Shown: positions 8,320 through 13,574 of the stretch, piece after piece | How the letters are laid out: every line of letters begins with the position of its first letter | Numbering within the stretch: the stretch's first letter is position 1 | From: Microbacterium sp. | GTDB lineage: Bacteria > Actinomycetota > Actinomycetes > Actinomycetales > Microbacteriaceae | Assembly (NCBI GenBank): GCA_029267645.1 | Contig: JAJUIM010000023.1 | Span: 1 to 13,574, forward strand | Direction of reading: 5' to 3' | Length of the DNA: 13,574 nt | The notes under the pieces: generated by a model | Databases searched by the model: none | Told to the model about the DNA's origin: nothing | The model's input: the letters and a program-made list of their open reading frames with translations, nothing else | Translations under genes and position numbers: made by a program

Positions 8320-9114
8320 ATGCGCATCGATCTGACGGACCGCACGGCGGTCGTGACGGGCTCGACTGGCGGCATCGGATTCGCGATCGCGGAGGCGCTC
8401 GCCGAGACCGGCGCGACCGTCGTGGTGAACGGGCGTTCGCAGGAGTCGGTCGACGCGGCGGTCGCGCGGCTGCGGCAGTCGCCCTCCGAGCCCGACGTCA
8501 CGGGCGTCGCGGCCGACGTGACGACCGAGGAGGGCGCCGAGCGGCTCGTCGACGGCGCGGGGCGCGTCGACGTGCTCGTCAACAACCTCGGGATCTTCGG
8601 TGCGGCCGAGGCGCTCGACATCACCGACGACGAGTGGCGCCGCTACTTCGAGGTGAACGTGCTGAGCGCCGTGCGCCTCACGCGACTCGTGCTGCCCGAC
8701 ATGGTCGAGCGGTCGTGGGGCCGGGTGCTCAACATCGCGAGCGACTCGGCGATCGTCACGCCCGCCGAGATGATCCACTACGGCGTCTCGAAGACGGCGC
8801 TGCTCGGCGTCTCGCGCGGCTTCGCGAAGGCGGCGGCCGGCACGGGCGTCACGGTCAACTCGGTGTTGGCGGGCCCGACCCACACGCCGGGCGTCGAGAG
8901 CTTCGTCTCCGAACTCGTCGGCGACGACCTGCCGTGGGAGGAGGCGCAGCGCGAGTTCATGCGCCGGCACCGGCCGCAGTCGCTCATCCAGCGACTCATC
9001 GAGCCGTCCGAGATCGCGAACATGGTCGCCTACCTCGCCTCGCCGCTCGCGTCGGCCACGACGGGCGGCGCGCTGCGTGTCGACGGCGGCTACGTCGACG
9101 CGCTCCTGCCCTGA
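8320..9114 (+). CDS. Classical SDR-family oxidoreductase
   Basis: 264 aa, the usual size of classical short-chain dehydrogenases. It has the TGSTGGIG cofactor loop (13-20), the strand-4 Asn motif NNLG (88-91, in place of NNAG), the catalytic Asn113, the Ser region NIASDSA (138-144), Tyr154 and Lys158 in YGVSK (154-158), and the C-terminal ATTGGALRVDGGY block (246-258). An Arg at 39 (NGRS) after strand 2 suggests NADP(H) preference. The substrate is unknown. The ATG at 8320 has GGAG (8310-8313) 6 nt upstream within a purine-rich SD. It stands alone between a divergent and a convergent gene. Unlike most of the window, the gene contains no GGATCC word. Confidence 0.9.
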   Translation: MRIDLTDRTAVVTGSTGGIGFAIAEALAETGATVVVNGRSQESVDAAVARLRQSPSEPDVTGVAADVTTEEGAERLVDGAGRVDVLVNNLGIFGAAEALDITDDEWRRYFEVNVLSAVRLTRLVLPDMVERSWGRVLNIASDSAIVTPAEMIHYGVSKTALLGVSRGFAKAAAGTGVTVNSVLAGPTHTPGVESFVSELVGDDLPWEEAQREFMRRHRPQSLIQRLIEPSEIANMVAYLASPLASATTGGALRVDGGYVDALLP

Positions 9115-9120
9115 CCGGGC

Positions 9121-9136
9121 GGCGCGATGACGCGCC
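9121..9136. terminator. Bidirectional hairpin between convergent genes
   Basis: GGCGCG (9121-9126), loop ATGA, CGCGCC (9131-9136): a perfect 6-bp G/C stem that fills most of the 22 nt between the stop codons of the SDR (+) and SRPBCC (-) genes. It is well placed to terminate both; there is no T-run. Confidence 0.55.
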
Positions 9137-9646
9137 TCACTCGCCGAAGTACGCGGCGGTGACGGCGTCGTCGACCTCCCACGCCGCCTCGGTCGGCTGA
9201 CCGTCGATCGCGAGGCGCAGGGCATCGAGGATCATGTGCCAGCCGAGCGCGAACTCCCGCGCCGGCTGCTCCGTGAGGTCGCGGTGCACGAGGGCCAGGC
9301 GCGTGCCGTCCGTCGTCGCCTCGAGCGACCACTCGACGTTCGACGGCGGCAGATCGTCCCAGCGCCATGCGTGGGCGAGCGCGGCGGATCCGTCGGCCGG
9401 CGGATCCGCGCGCGTCACCTCGCCCACAGCCGCGCCCTCGTCGCCGAAATCGAACCGCACCTCGCCGCCGACTCGGGCGTCGATGCGCGAGCCGGGCAGC
9501 CACGCCGCGAGCGCGGCGGGATCCGCGAGGCGCGCCCAGACGCCGGCAGGCGCGGCCGGCAGGTTGCGCGCGAAGCGCACCTGGAAGGATCCGTCGGGGG
9601 CGACCCCGACCGAACCGCGCGACGAGCCCGTGTCGGCGGAGGTCAC
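9137..9646 (-). CDS. SRPBCC (AHSA1-like) domain protein
   Basis: 169 aa with a GTG start. FQVRFARNLPAAPAGVWARL (21-40), the following AAWLPG (47-52), GEVRFDFG (61-68) and the C-terminal helix beginning FALGWHMILDALRLAI (132-147) have the layout of the START/Bet v1-like SRPBCC superfamily, subgroup AHSA1 (activator of Hsp90 homologue 1-like). These proteins form a hydrophobic ligand-binding pocket. The ligand is unknown, and no Hsp90 link should be assumed in bacteria. It is the last gene of the pirin-GNAT-SRPBCC unit, starting 4 nt after the GNAT stop. GGTGA four nt before the GTG, overlapping the end of the GNAT gene, is a weak SD, which suggests translational coupling. No ATG exists until residue 138, so GTG is the natural start. 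Confidence 0.82.
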   Translation of the reverse strand: MTSADTGSSRGSVGVAPDGSFQVRFARNLPAAPAGVWARLADPAALAAWLPGSRIDARVGGEVRFDFGDEGAAVGEVTRADPPADGSAALAHAWRWDDLPPSNVEWSLEATTDGTRLALVHRDLTEQPAREFALGWHMILDALRLAIDGQPTEAAWEVDDAVTAAYFGE

Positions 9647-9650
9647 GGCG

Positions 9651-9992
9651 TCACCGCGTGCGGTCGCGGACGGCCTGCAGGTGGGCGCGCGTCGGCTGGA
9701 CGACGTGCTCGTCGTACTCGTGGTGCTTCGGCAGCCACGCCTTGACGTAGGGGCACACGGGCACGAGGTGCTTGCCCTGCGCGATGAGGTCGTCGACGAC
9801 CTCGGCCACGAGGCGCGAGGCGAGGCCCTGCCCGCCGTAGTCGTCCGAGACGAGCGTGTGGAAGAGCACGCGGTCGTCGTCGACGTCGACGTAGGCCTCC
9901 TCGCCGATGACTGCATCGGCGGCCTCGTGGTCGATGAGCACGTAGCGCTGCTCGTCTGGGCGGTTCTCGACGGTGAATCGGGTGTCGGACAT
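9651..9992 (-). CDS. Small GNAT-family N-acetyltransferase (YjdJ/NATD1 type)
   Basis: 113 aa, the size of the minimal GNAT subfamily that includes bacterial YjdJ and human NATD1. DDYGGQGLASRLV (50-62) is the acetyl-CoA pyrophosphate-binding loop, a relaxed form of the Q/RxxGxG/A motif. VPVCPYVKAWLPKHHEY (77-93) is the characteristic C-terminal block with the CPY motif (Cys80). It is presumably a cytosolic acetyltransferase; the acceptor is unknown. The ATG at 9992 has AAGGAG (10000-10005), 7 nt upstream, which overlaps the stop codon of the pirin gene (10004-10006), so the two are translationally close. Because of the pirin frameshift, the pirin N-terminal frame is open straight through into this gene. 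Confidence 0.88.
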   Translation of the reverse strand: MSDTRFTVENRPDEQRYVLIDHEAADAVIGEEAYVDVDDDRVLFHTLVSDDYGGQGLASRLVAEVVDDLIAQGKHLVPVCPYVKAWLPKHHEYDEHVVQPTRAHLQAVRDRTR

Positions 9993-10003
9993 GGGATGAC
10001 TCC

Positions 10004-10994
10004 TTACTGTTCGCGGGGACGCAGGCGCACGGTCGGCAGGGCCGGCGCGGGGAGCGGGGCGGGCTGCCCGTCGGGATAGTCGCCGAAGAGGCGCTCGCCG
10101 GTGAGCTCGCCCTCCTCGAAGCCGAGCTCGACCTGGTAGCGGCGGCGGAAGTCGACGACCTCGTCGTGCGAGCGGCCGATGAAGTTCCACCACATGACGA
10201 TCTGCTCGTCGAACGGCACGCCGCCGAGCAGGATGACGCGGCTGTCGGCGTCGCCCGCGCAGCGTGATCGTGTCGCTTCCCGTCGGCACGTAGCCGAGCG
10301 CGCGGTGCGCGACGCCCGTGCCGTTGACGAAGACGGTGCCCGTCTCGGCGAGCGCCGCGAACTCGAAGTCGCGGCGCACGTCGAACGTGACCTCGGCGCG
10401 CGCCTTGAGCGTGATCTCGGCGCCCAGGAGGTCGGGTGTGCGCGTGTCGACGGGCGAGACGGATCCGGCGAGCTCGCCGAGGAACACGCGCGCAACCGCG
10501 CCGGGTGCGGGGGAGACGGGCTCGGGAACGTAGTGGGCGAAGTAGTTGTCGGTGAAGCGCGTCGCATCCGGCAGCGCGTACCAGAGCTGCACGCCGTGCA
10601 GCTGCCGCGTCGCATCGGTCGAGATCTCCTGGTGCGTGATGCCTCGCCCCGCGATCATGAGGTTCAGCTCGCCCGGCACGACGCGCGCCGCGTTGCCGCC
10701 CGAGTCGAGGTGGTCGATCTCGCCCTCGAACAGCCACGACACGGTCGCGAGGCCCGTGTGCGGGTGCCGCGGGACGTGCATGCCGCCCGTGACCGACACG
10801 TCGTCGGGGCCGTAGTGGTCGAGGAAGCACCAGGATCCGACGAGCGACCGCTTCTTCTGCGGCAGCGTGCGCGAGACCGGCATCGCGCGGGGGCCGCCGA
10901 GCGGCACATCGCGCGGCAGCAGCACCTCGACGCTCCGGCACACCTCGCCGGGCTCCAGGACCTCGACCGCGGGGAGGATCTCCTCGTTGCTCAT
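10004..10994 (-). pseudogene. Pirin family protein, frameshifted
   Basis: Residues 1-246 (from the ATG at 10994, SD GAGAGG at 11002-11007) form a clear pirin N-terminal cupin: HVPRHPHTG (73-81) and GRGITHQE (116-123) supply the usual metal ligands His77, His79, His121 and Glu123. Past codon 246 the frame goes wrong, and the expected continuation GDADSRVILLGGVPF and the C-terminal cupin half appear in another frame, ending at TAA 10004-10006. The 991-nt span is 330 codons plus one base. Removing one C from the CCC at 10254-10256 restores a 329-aa protein; loss of a GC pair in the adjacent CGCGC would explain it equally well. Pirins are Fe-binding cupins, some with quercetinase activity, others redox-linked regulators. 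The flanking sequence is otherwise intact, so a recent mutation or an assembly error are both possible. Confidence 0.85.
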
Positions 10995-11005
10995 CGCGCG
11001 ACCTC

Positions 11006-11044
11006 TCTCGTGACAGCGCCTCTCGGACCGATCCTGTCACGAGA
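11006..11044. promoter_or_regulatory. 11-bp inverted repeat over the pirin promoter
   Basis: TCTCGTGACAG (11006-11016) and CTGTCACGAGA (11034-11044) are perfect inverted copies separated by 17 nt. On the minus strand the upstream arm runs into CAGGAT (11031-11036), a possible -10 for the pirin operon; the downstream arm abuts the SD (GAGAGG, 11002-11007). It could be a paired operator flanking the transcription start, or, if transcription starts further upstream, an mRNA hairpin that partly covers the SD. The repeat is seen; its function is inferred. Confidence 0.6.
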
Positions 11045-11046
11045 AG

Positions 11047-11090
11047 CGCCGCCCGCGGCGACCGTGGGAGATCGGTCGCCGCGGGTGGCG
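11047..11090 (-). terminator. Strong terminator after glsB
   Basis: CCCGCGGCGACCG (11052-11064) pairs perfectly with 11073-11085 around an 8-nt loop. A further five pairs (11047-11051 with 11086-11090, one G-T) extend the stem to 18 bp. It lies 11 nt past the glsB stop and on the minus strand is followed by CTTCTCGTG, slightly T-rich. It separates the csbD-glsB pair from the pirin operon. Confidence 0.85.
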
Positions 11091-11100
11091 GGAGAGCGGA

Positions 11101-11370
11101 TCAGCGGGCGTCGGAGCGGCGCCCCACGATGAGCCCGTAGATCAGCAGCACGATCAGGGATCCTCCGATCGCGAGCAGCCACGTCGACAGCGAGAAGAAC
11201 GATTCGAGGCCGACATCGAAGATGAGCCCGCCGAGCCACCCGCCGAGCATGGCGCCGATGACGCCGAGCAGCAGCGTGATGAACCAGCCGCCGCGCTGCT
11301 CGCCGGGGATGATGAGCTTCGCGATCGCACCCGCGATGAGCCCCAGGAGGAGAAAGCTGAGGAATCCCAT
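11101..11370 (-). CDS. GlsB/YeaQ/YmgE family stress-response membrane protein
   Basis: 89 aa, the standard size for this family of small inner-membrane proteins (transglycosylase-associated protein-like). Three hydrophobic segments are visible (about 4-22, 29-51, 61-82). They carry glycine-rich family features: GLIAGAIAKLIIPG (10-23), then GGWFITLLLGVIGAMLGGWLG (27-47). The basic tail GRRSDAR ends the protein. Function is poorly defined; relatives are induced by envelope, acid or osmotic stress. The ATG at 11370 has AAAGGA (11378-11383), 7 nt upstream. It lies 65 nt after csbD on the same strand with a hairpin between, so its expression may be partly uncoupled from csbD. Confidence 0.92.
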   Translation of the reverse strand: MGFLSFLLLGLIAGAIAKLIIPGEQRGGWFITLLLGVIGAMLGGWLGGLIFDVGLESFFSLSTWLLAIGGSLIVLLIYGLIVGRRSDAR

Positions 11371-11398
11371 GATCGTGTCCTTTCTGGACGGATGACGC

Positions 11399-11430
11399 GC
11401 GGTGGGGCGCCGTGATCGGCGTCCCGCCGC
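11399..11430 (-). terminator. Hairpin in the csbD-glsB gap
   Basis: Segment 11399-11412 pairs with 11417-11430 around a TGAT loop. On the minus-strand RNA the stem has 12 pairs and two A-C mismatches. It begins 5 nt after the csbD stop. It may be an intercistronic partial terminator or an mRNA-stabilising 3' structure; there is no T-run. Confidence 0.5.
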
Positions 11431-11435
11431 ACGAG

Positions 11436-11642
11436 CTACTTGCGGAACGCGTCCTTCGCCTTGTCGGCGGCGTCCTTGAGGTTGTCCTTCACGTCCTCGG
11501 CCGCCTCCCGGAGCTTGCCCTCGGTCTGGTCGGCCTTGCCCTCCGCGACGAGCTTGTCGTCGTCCGTCGCGCGGCCCGCGGCCTCCTCGGCCTTGCCCTT
11601 CGCCTCGGCGGCCTTCGCCTTGAACTCGTTCTCGACGCCCAT
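11436..11642 (-). CDS. csbD: CsbD family stress protein
   Basis: 68 aa, acidic and lysine-rich, low-complexity helical. ENEFKAKAAEAKGKAEEAAGR opens it, and the GKADQTEGKLREAAEDVKDNLKDA part (about 35-58) is the CsbD-like signature (PF05532). CsbD of Bacillus subtilis is a SigB-controlled general stress protein of unknown mechanism; relatives are abundant, soluble, probably loosely structured cytosolic proteins. The ATG at 11642 has a strong SD, AAGGAGG (11648-11654), 5 nt upstream, consistent with high expression. It is the first gene of a stress pair with glsB and is divergent from the unknown gene at 11771. Confidence 0.93.
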   Translation of the reverse strand: MGVENEFKAKAAEAKGKAEEAAGRATDDDKLVAEGKADQTEGKLREAAEDVKDNLKDAADKAKDAFRK

Positions 11643-11663
11643 CGGGCCCTCCTTCCGTGACCG

Positions 11664-11682
11664 GCCCCCGCGTTTCGGGGGC
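11664..11682 (-). promoter_or_regulatory. Hairpin in the csbD leader
   Basis: GCCCCCG (11664-11670), loop CGTTT, CGGGGGC (11676-11682): a perfect 7-bp G/C stem 21 nt upstream of the csbD start and 9 nt upstream of its SD. It would lie in the 5' untranslated region if transcription starts further upstream. It could protect the mRNA or attenuate transcription. Which of these applies is unknown. Confidence 0.45.
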
Positions 11683-11757
11683 TCTCCTTCAGCTGTGCCC
11701 CGAGCGGGCGCCCCGTAAACATCGCGGAGAGGGGCGGCGGGCGAGCAGGCGGACTGC

Positions 11758-11763
11758 TACCGT
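11758..11763 (+). promoter_or_regulatory. Extended -10 of the gene at 11771
   Basis: TGC precedes TACCGT, giving TGNTANNNT, an extended -10. It ends 7 nt before the ATG and no SD is present, which fits a leaderless transcript. Confidence 0.55.
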
Positions 11764-11770
11764 GAGCGCC

Positions 11771-12145
11771 ATGACCGGCAAGCGACGCTTCTCGCGCGAG
11801 TACGTCGCCGACGCGCGCGAATGGTTCGACGAGGTGCTTCGGGCCGCCCGCGACGTGCACGTTCGCGGCGAGCGGCGCGCGGCCGAAGGGATCCTGCTCT
11901 CACTCGACCGCTGGTTCATCGACCGCGAGGTCGTGCGACGCAGGCCGAGCCCGCTCACCGAGCTCACGGCCGTCGTCGGCGCGATCCTGGGCGACGGCAC
12001 GCTGCGCGAGCCGCCGGGCAGCGTCTACGACCCCGACGAGGCCGTGCTCGGCTGCCCGCTCGGCGCGCACATCACGCTCACGTTCGACGATGCCGATCTC
12101 CTCGGCCACGCGGTCTTCGACGCCCTCGAGGCCCACCGGTCCTGA
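11771..12145 (+). CDS. Protein of unknown function
   Basis: 124 aa. I do not recognise the family. The N-terminal half is helical and charged (FSREYVADAREWFDEVLRAA, 7-26; then RRAAEGILLSLDRWFIDREVVRRR, 35-58). The C-terminal half contains a short motif, GAHITLTFDDADLLGHAVFDAL (98-119). No membrane segment, signal peptide or metal motif is evident. An in-frame extension upstream exists but would run back through the csbD promoter region; the ATG at 11771 is preferred because of the extended -10 seven nt upstream. The next gene follows by 35 nt on the same strand but appears to have its own -10. Confidence 0.7.
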   Translation: MTGKRRFSREYVADAREWFDEVLRAARDVHVRGERRAAEGILLSLDRWFIDREVVRRRPSPLTELTAVVGAILGDGTLREPPGSVYDPDEAVLGCPLGAHITLTFDDADLLGHAVFDALEAHRS

Positions 12146-12152
12146 GCCGGCG

Positions 12153-12166
12153 CGCCCGCGCGGGCG
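12153..12166. terminator. Short GC palindrome between two unknown genes
   Basis: CGCCCGCGCGGGCG is a perfect 14-nt palindrome that folds to a 5-bp stem with a GCGC loop. It starts 8 nt after the stop of the gene at 11771 and directly precedes the likely -10 of the next gene. It could be a weak terminator or an operator. Confidence 0.35.
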
Positions 12167-12172
12167 TAGCCT
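12167..12172 (+). promoter_or_regulatory. -10 hexamer of the gene at 12181
   Basis: TAGCCT (TANNNT) ends 8 nt before the ATG at 12181, with no SD between. This again fits a leaderless start. Confidence 0.45.
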
Positions 12173-12180
12173 TGAGCGCG

Positions 12181-12810
12181 ATGACGAATGACTTCCCGCG
12201 CCCGGTCTTCCGCCCGTCCGCCGAGTTCGACCGCCTGTTCGCCTCCGAGGATCCGGCCGAGGTGTCGCGCGCCGCGCACTCGACGGCCGCGACGCTGCTC
12301 GCGCGCGTGCGTCACGAGGAGGATCCCGCCGTCGTCGAGCGGCTCATCTCGTTCACGTCGTCGCACGGCATCGACGACATCGCGCAGCTGTGGTCGCGCT
12401 CGCCCGCGACGTCGCTGCCGGGCGCGCTCTGGCGACTGTACCTCGTGCAGCTCGCGATCCACGACGACCCCCAGACGGCCTCGCTGCTCTACGAGCGCGG
12501 GCGCGCCGAGCTGCCGACGAGCGATCAGGTCGTCGCGGGCGCCCCGACGCCGGCGTCGCCGCAGGAGCTCGTCGCGCTCATCGACACGATCCTGCGCGGC
12601 GCGTTCACGGGCGACTTCGCCATCGCGCTCGATCGCGCGGCCGCGTTCTGCCGCGTCGAGGCATCGGGCGCGACCCACCTCGCCGACGACTACGAACAGA
12701 CCGAGCCCGAGCGCTCGACGCAGCTGACGCGCAGGGCGTCGCGGCTCGCGAGCTATGCGGACGACCTCGCCGTCGCCTCGCGCCTGTGGCGCCGCGACGA
12801 GCTCGGCTGA
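12181..12810 (+). CDS. Conserved actinobacterial protein of unknown function
   Basis: 209 aa. It appears all-helical and soluble: the N-terminus PVFRPSAEFDRLFASEDPAE (8-27) is followed by helices at about 27-46, 49-62, 64-73 and 80-95, a proline-rich hinge (121-127), then helices at 128-161 and 180-203. ALWRLYLVQLAI (82-93) and ILRGAFTGDFAIALDRAAAFCRVEASGATHLADDY (137-171) look like the conserved core. I recall similar proteins in actinobacterial genomes, sometimes under misleading names. I see no RNA polymerase or enzyme motif and assign no function. The ATG at 12181 is chosen on the -10 spacing. It is the last gene before the structured intergenic region. Confidence 0.75.
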   Translation: MTNDFPRPVFRPSAEFDRLFASEDPAEVSRAAHSTAATLLARVRHEEDPAVVERLISFTSSHGIDDIAQLWSRSPATSLPGALWRLYLVQLAIHDDPQTASLLYERGRAELPTSDQVVAGAPTPASPQELVALIDTILRGAFTGDFAIALDRAAAFCRVEASGATHLADDYEQTEPERSTQLTRRASRLASYADDLAVASRLWRRDELG

Positions 12811-12845
12811 GCCGAAGCGCCGACGAACCGGCCTGAGACACGAAG

Positions 12846-12932
12846 GTGCCGGGCCGCAGAAAACGCCTCTCGGCGGAAGGCCGCTCGAAGCGGCAAGAGT
12901 TGGAGCCCGGGGTTTTGACTGCGGCCCGGCAC
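12846..12932. other. Large structured element, possible RNA
   Basis: GTGCCGGGCCGCAG (12846-12859) pairs perfectly with 12919-12932 (14 bp). After a GA bulge on the right (12917-12918), AAAAC (12860-12864) pairs with GTTTT (12912-12916). Inside are a hairpin GCCGC-TCGAA-GCGGC (12880-12894) enclosed by CTCT/AGAG (12867-12870, 12896-12899). The result is a long basal stem with a branched 47-nt apical part, more elaborate than a terminator. The orientation is undetermined. It matches none of the riboswitches, 6S, SRP, tmRNA or 6C RNA as I know them. A short open frame through it has no start signal and is probably incidental. Confidence 0.55.
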
Positions 12933-12944
12933 ACCCAGTGTAAC

Positions 12945-12980
12945 GAAGCGGCCCCCGGGATCATTCCCGGGGGCCGCTTC
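12945..12980 (-). terminator. Perfect 16-bp terminator hairpin after pstB
   Basis: Positions 12945-12960 (GAAGCGGCCCCCGGGA) are the exact inverse complement of 12965-12980, with a TCAT loop. It lies 20 nt past the pstB stop on the minus strand and is the obvious end of the pst operon. If the structured element at 12846-12932 is transcribed from the plus strand, the same hairpin could end that transcript too. Neither side has a T-run. Confidence 0.85.
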
Positions 12981-13000
12981 CGCGCCTCAGAATCCGCTGA

Positions 13001-13574
13001 TCACCCGAAGCGGCCCGAGACGTAGTCCTCCGTCGCCTTGACCGAGGGCGCCGTGAAGATCTTCGTCGTGTCGTCGTACTCGATGAGCTTGCCGGGCTTG
13101 CCCGTGCCGGCGATGTTGAAGAACGCCGTCTTGTCGCTCACGCGCGAGGCCTGCTGCATGTTGTGCGTGACGATCACGACCGTGTAGTCGTTCTTGATCT
13201 CGGCGATGAGCTCCTCGATCGCGAACGTCGAGATGGGGTCGAGCGCCGAGCAGGGCTCGTCCATGAGGATCACGTCGGGCGAGACGGCGATCGCGCGGGC
13301 GATGCAGAGGCGCTGCTGCTGGCCGCCCGAGAGGCCCGAGCCGGGCTTGTCGAGGCGGTCCTTGACCTCGTTCCAGAGGTTCGCACCGCGCAGCGACTGC
13401 TCGACGAGCGCGTCCTGGTCGCTCTTCGCCATCCGGCGGTTGTTGAGCTTGACGCCAGCGAGCACGTTGTCGCGGATCGACATGGTGGGGAAGGGGTTGG
13501 GGCGCTGGAAGACCATGCCCACCTGGCGGCGCACGAGCACGGGGTCGACGCCCGGGCCGTAGAGGTTCTTGCCG
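13001..13574 (-). CDS. pstB: Phosphate ABC transporter ATP-binding protein PstB (partial, 5' end outside window)
   Basis: The C-terminal 190 residues of a protein normally about 250-260 aa; the Walker A region is beyond the right edge. Numbering from the first complete codon in the window: the Q-loop is VFQRPNPFP (21-29, Gln23), the ABC signature [14 protein letters not shown] (81-94), Walker B VILMDE (101-106) with catalytic Glu106, the D-loop SALD (109-112), and the switch His137 in THN. The [14 protein letters not shown] and [11 protein letters not shown] blocks are typical of PstB rather than other ABC ATPases. It powers high-affinity phosphate import with PstS, PstC and PstA, which are probably upstream beyond the edge, as the last gene of that operon, since a strong terminator follows. 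No Pho-box can be judged from this end. Confidence 0.97.
   Translation of the reverse strand, partial: GKNLYGPGVDPVLVRRQVGMVFQRPNPFPTMSIRDNVLAGVKLNNRRMAKSDQDALVEQSLRGANLWNEVKDRLDKPGSGLSGGQQQRLCIARAIAVSPDVILMDEPCSALDPISTFAIEELIAEIKNDYTVVIVTHNMQQASRVSDKTAFFNIAGTGKPGKLIEYDDTTKIFTAPSVKATEDYVSGRFG

Noticed and set aside
9651..10994. A true 447-aa pirin-GNAT fusion protein
   Set aside because: The middle part is out-of-frame pirin sequence; the GNAT gene has its own SD and ATG, and the pirin C-terminus is intact in another frame.
11676..11735. SigB/SigF-type promoter before csbD (GTTT then GGGGCA on the minus strand)
   Set aside because: The -10 element departs too far from GGGTA(T/A); the match is no better than chance in G-rich sequence.
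12755..12943. 62-aa open frame through the structured intergenic element
   Set aside because: It starts inside the 209-aa gene in another frame, has no SD or -10, and its sequence follows the palindromic stems.

Overview
The DNA is about 70% G+C. Its genes use GTG as well as ATG starts, and many have no Shine-Dalgarno (SD) site but a TANNNT-like -10 hexamer 6-8 nt before the start codon. That style, together with the gene content (aceA next to a RamB-type regulator, CsbD and GlsB stress proteins, a tRNA-Lys without an encoded CCA, pstB), points to a chromosomal stretch of a high-GC actinobacterium, probably Microbacteriaceae. The family-level call is inference. Apart from one broken gene (pirin), the region looks like ordinary, healthy chromosome. 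I see no phage, transposon, CRISPR array or integrase.

Layout. (1) 146-739 (-): a small rhomboid-type intramembrane protease. (2) 825-3802 (-): aceA (isocitrate lyase) then aceB (malate synthase A), 26 nt apart, with a strong hairpin after aceB. Diverging from aceA is a RamB/ScfR-type regulator (3945-5396, +). The shared 142-nt gap holds a perfect inverted repeat, GAACTT-N6-AAGTTC, that resembles known RamB half-sites. Together this is a self-contained glyoxylate-shunt unit for growth on acetate or fatty acids. (3) 5483-6741 (+): an NAD(P)-binding atypical SDR and a nicotinamidase, then tRNA-Lys(TTT) at 6778-6850 and an ACR3-like ten-helix transporter. (4) 7966-9646: an 84-aa protein of unknown function (-) divergent from a classical SDR oxidoreductase (+), which converges on a three-gene minus-strand operon, pirin > GNAT > AHSA1-like SRPBCC protein (9137-10994). 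The pirin gene carries a one-base frameshift near 10254-10260. (5) 11101-11642 (-): csbD and glsB, a small envelope/general stress pair with hairpins in its leader and intercistronic gap. (6) 11771-12810 (+): two proteins of unknown function, each with an apparent leaderless start. (7) 12811-13000: a 190-nt gap that holds a large stem enclosing a branched domain, followed by a perfect 16-bp hairpin. (8) 13001 to the right edge (-): the C-terminal part of pstB.

Most notable observations: the structured element at 12846-12932, which matches no RNA class I know; the 11-bp inverted repeat over the pirin promoter; the pirin frameshift, which places the pirin N-terminus in the same reading frame as the downstream GNAT gene; the recurrent leaderless promoter geometry; and a roughly sevenfold excess of the word GGATCC that cuts across reading frames and codon bias. 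I found nothing that clearly amounts to a new multi-gene system.
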